From Lentisphaeria bacterium UBA1732 (GTDB lineage Bacteria > Verrucomicrobiota > Lentisphaeria > Victivallales > UBA1829), in the NCBI GenBank assembly GCA_002315855.1, contig DCIG01000075.1, positions 1 to 57,332 of the forward strand: a stretch of DNA of 57,332 nucleotides, given 5' to 3'. The stretch's first letter is position 1, and the number at the start of each line of letters is the position of its first letter. Shown piece after piece: positions 55,419-57,332 of this stretch. A model generated the notes under the pieces. The model was not told the DNA's origin, made no database searches, and saw only the letters and a list, made by a program, of their open reading frames with translations. Position numbers and translations under genes: made by a program.

Positions 55419-57332
55419 TCAGCATGACAGTCTGCATGATACATGGAGCCCCTTGCCCGTCAGTCCGCAGTTCCCGTCCGTGTTCACGGCGAAGGCTCCC
55501 GCATTGACTCCGTCATTCATGCACCCGCCGCTCCGCATGATTTTACTGCCCGCCCCCGTTGCGTGGCTGAAATAATCGCAGTAATACGTTGCACTGCTTC
55601 CCCCGGTCTGTCTCGCCATCATATCGCCCCGCGTAACACTGCTCACGAAGCCGCTTGCCGGAAATTCATGCGCATTCCACACATACACTGCATCTGTTCC
55701 GGTTGCCCCGTGCTGTTCGGTTGCGGTGTAGTGTTCCGTGTTCACGCTCCATCGGTAACCGCTTGTGGTTCCATCGTTGTACAGCTGGATTCCCTGCTGC
55801 ATCTTCCACACTGCTCCCCACGGATTATGGCATCCGCGATACACGCTTTCAATCACTTTTTCCGCGTCGCTTGTGCCGCTGGCCCACACGATTCCCGATT
55901 CGTTTGCGGAGATTGTATTTCCGCTTCCGGCTCCGAAGTTCCCGCGCCCGCTCACTCTCGTGTACGCATATTGGTACTCTGCGGCATTGCAGAAACCGGG
56001 ATGTTCGCTTTGCGAGTCCAGTGTCCCGTATTCGATGGTGTGCAGCAGTGCGCGCACGCACGGCATCAGCCAGTTTTCCGCATGGCCTCCGTTTGCCGCC
56101 GCTCCTGCCTCAAATTCGCTCAGCGTTGCATTGGTCCACGGCTTTGCTCCTTTCACCGAACGCATCTTGTCTCCTGCCGAATACACGTGCGGCGCCGCTG
56201 TCGTTTCCGTCAGCATGTCGCTGTACACATTCCCGCTCGAATCCGCCAGTGTCGCCTCGTAACTCCCGGTGTATTGCTTCCGCGGGGTCGAGGTGAATGT
56301 AACGTCGAATGGTGTCCCGCTTCCCGTCCAGCTTGCCCCCCTTCCGATATAGCACGCCGGATGGATTTTGCTCCCCGGAAACGCCTCCATCGAAATCAGC
56401 TCCATACGCTTCCCGTCCTTGTTTTCTTTCCCCAGATAATGAAATATCGGATATTCGGTCATCACATCCCCGTCGCCTCCGCTCAAATCGACCCGGTGCG
56501 GGTAGTAATACAGCCTCGATGATGTCCCCCGGTAGTTGTATCTTGCTTGAGTTCCGCTCGGTATCGTGAACCTGTACAGTGTCCCCGTCCCGTCCGGTAC
56601 GATGTTGCTCACTGGAATCAGCTGCCGCCCGTTGATGTTGTCGATGACGAGACATCCCTCCACATCCCCCGTTTTCTCAATCGCCTGATTGAAATAACTT
56701 TTGCTGACCCGGTACGGATTTACGAAGGTTCCTCCTGCTGCCGTATTGATTGATATATCACGGCTCACTGCCTCTGCATCCTCACGCGCGGGCAGTTCCT
56801 CGTCTTCTGCGTCCAGATAATACGCAATGTGTCTGTTGTTCACATCATCCATCACGCATTGACGGATTGCATCATGGACCGGCATTTCGGGAAATTCGCT
56901 CACTGGCTGTAACACCCCCCTGCTGAAAATCACTTTCTGCACGGTCGGATTTGATTTCTTGTCGTACACATAACCGTATACATACACTTCGCTTACCGGA
57001 CTCAGGATGCTTCCGTTCCATTGGTACAGTCCATGACTTGTCTGGTCGAGATACAGCGTTTCCTCTGCCGGGGTCTCTTCGTTTGTTCCCCACACATTCG
57101 TCCCCGTTGCCGTGTAGATTTTGCCTGTCCCGGTGTTGTAGTATCGGTCTCCCCCGGTGCATTCCGCAGGGGCTGTTTCACTCACGCTTGACAAAAAGAT
57201 GATTTGTTCTCTTGCCGCGATTGTCCCATTGCTGATGGTGATGTTCTTGCCTGCCGTGTACGCGGAACAGCTGATTGTCGTCCCGTTGATTTGCACGCCT
57301 TCTCCCGCCGTCAGCTTTTGCTGGACGGTGCT
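55419..57332 (-). CDS. Phage tail-fibre-like protein with C-terminal C-type-lectin fold (partial)
   Basis: 637 aa visible; the frame stays open to the window edge, so the N-terminus is missing. A GTG at 57296 is only an internal valine. The visible start shows fibre-type repeats (KLTAGEGVQINGTTIS, then YTAGKNITISNGTIA). The C-terminal 130 residues look like a C-type-lectin/FGly-type domain: WNAHEFPASGFVSSVTRGDMMARQTGG, then a Tyr/Cys-rich stretch, then SGGCMNDGVNAGAFAVN and a final SCRLS. Such domains are classic targets of diversity-generating retroelements. Probable receptor-binding protein of a prophage or phage-derived particle. Confidence 0.75.
   Translation of the reverse strand, partial: STVQQKLTAGEGVQINGTTISCSAYTAGKNITISNGTIAAREQIIFLSSVSETAPAECTGGDRYYNTGTGKIYTATGTNVWGTNEETPAEETLYLDQTSHGLYQWNGSILSPVSEVYVYGYVYDKKSNPTVQKVIFSRGVLQPVSEFPEMPVHDAIRQCVMDDVNNRHIAYYLDAEDEELPAREDAEAVSRDISINTAAGGTFVNPYRVSKSYFNQAIEKTGDVEGCLVIDNINGRQLIPVSNIVPDGTGTLYRFTIPSGTQARYNYRGTSSRLYYYPHRVDLSGGDGDVMTEYPIFHYLGKENKDGKRMELISMEAFPGSKIHPACYIGRGASWTGSGTPFDVTFTSTPRKQYTGSYEATLADSSGNVYSDMLTETTAAPHVYSAGDKMRSVKGAKPWTNATLSEFEAGAAANGGHAENWLMPCVRALLHTIEYGTLDSQSEHPGFCNAAEYQYAYTRVSGRGNFGAGSGNTISANESGIVWASGTSDAEKVIESVYRGCHNPWGAVWKMQQGIQLYNDGTTSGYRWSVNTEHYTATEQHGATGTDAVYVWNAHEFPASGFVSSVTRGDMMARQTGGSSATYYCDYFSHATGAGSKIMRSGGCMNDGVNAGAFAVNTDGNCGLTGKGLHVSCRLSC

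Noticed and set aside
50480..56660. Extra in-gene copies of the AATCAGCT core (for example near 50494, 53691, 56396)
   Set aside because: They fall in coding frames encoding Glu-Leu-Ile and lack the TTTTGA half, so they were not counted as copies of the dispersed element.
57293..57296. GTG at 57296 as the start of the tail-fibre gene
   Set aside because: The same frame continues upstream to the window edge with fibre-type repeat sequence (KLTAGEG), so the real start lies outside.
1..57332. tRNA, rRNA and SRP RNA genes
   Set aside because: I scanned intergenic stretches for T-loop-like GTTCGAnTC and 3' CCA patterns and for rRNA-like sequence and found none outside coding regions. A short tRNA could still be missed without a covariance search.
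55419..57332. A complete diversity-generating retroelement
   Set aside because: Only a candidate target domain is visible. No reverse transcriptase frame and no second copy of the variable region were found in the window.

Overview
The window reads as chromosome of a Gram-negative, diderm, LPS-making bacterium. Lipid A and lipoprotein genes (lpxB, an lpxL-type acyltransferase, lnt, a KdsD-type isomerase and two KDO/LPS-core-kinase-like proteins) are scattered among housekeeping genes. A divergent ftsA-ftsZ pair, large Ser/Thr kinases with Cache sensors, GH30 and GH36 glycosidases and cysteine-less thioredoxin-like secreted proteins point to the Lentisphaerae/Victivallales part of the PVC superphylum. 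That placement is an inference from gene content; no rRNA is present to confirm it. Promoters are sigma70-like, typically TTGCAT-N17-TATAAT.

Layout. 0-7 kb (+): purSL, dapB, a small unknown, icd, a GNAT and a DUF2156 protein. 7-9.5 kb: an M50 protease and an LD-carboxypeptidase (-), then a thioredoxin-like secreted protein (+). 9.7-14.4 kb (+): acyltransferase, rpe and a radical-SAM/methyltransferase fusion coupled by ATGA overlaps, then mraY outside any dcw cluster. 14.4-16.4 kb (-): a NahK-type sugar kinase with a nucleotidyltransferase. 16.7-18.6 kb (+): a ThuA-like protein coupled to a DUF362 ferredoxin protein. 18.6-23.6 kb (-): RluA-type synthase, SmpA-like lipoprotein, HPr, TrkA and TrkH. 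23.7-26.4 kb (+): ffh-lpxB. 26.6-28.1 kb (-): a secreted GH30 enzyme. 28.4-33.8 kb (+): ftsA-ftsZ, an M28 lipoprotein and two kinase-like paralogues. 34.2-37.3 kb (+): a GH36 alpha-galactosidase and a second DUF362 protein. 37.4-42.7 kb (-): metallophosphoesterase, a periplasmic unknown, pcnB and nadB. 42.9-46.7 kb (+): lnt and a membrane glycosyltransferase. 46.6-47.1 kb (-): a PqqD-like gene coupled to a 78-aa ORF. 47.5-53.3 kb (-): an operon of KdsD/GutQ, pseudokinase and active kinase. 53.6-57.3 kb (-): a phage-type module (tail-fibre protein running off the window, unknown protein, DUF1353, holin-like protein, lipoprotein).

Most notable points. (1) FtsZ keeps the GTP signature and an FtsA-binding tail but lacks the T7-loop aspartates. 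(2) A translationally coupled pseudokinase/kinase pair shares one architecture, and the pseudokinase tail carries a 12-residue threonine repeat. (3) A radical-SAM plus MnmC2-like fusion suggests a single-polypeptide route for tRNA wobble-uridine modification. (4) A TTTTGAAATCAGCTC-like element recurs in intergenic DNA, twice as hairpins with compensatory stem changes. (5) The tail-fibre protein ends in a C-type-lectin-like domain resembling a diversity-generating-retroelement target.
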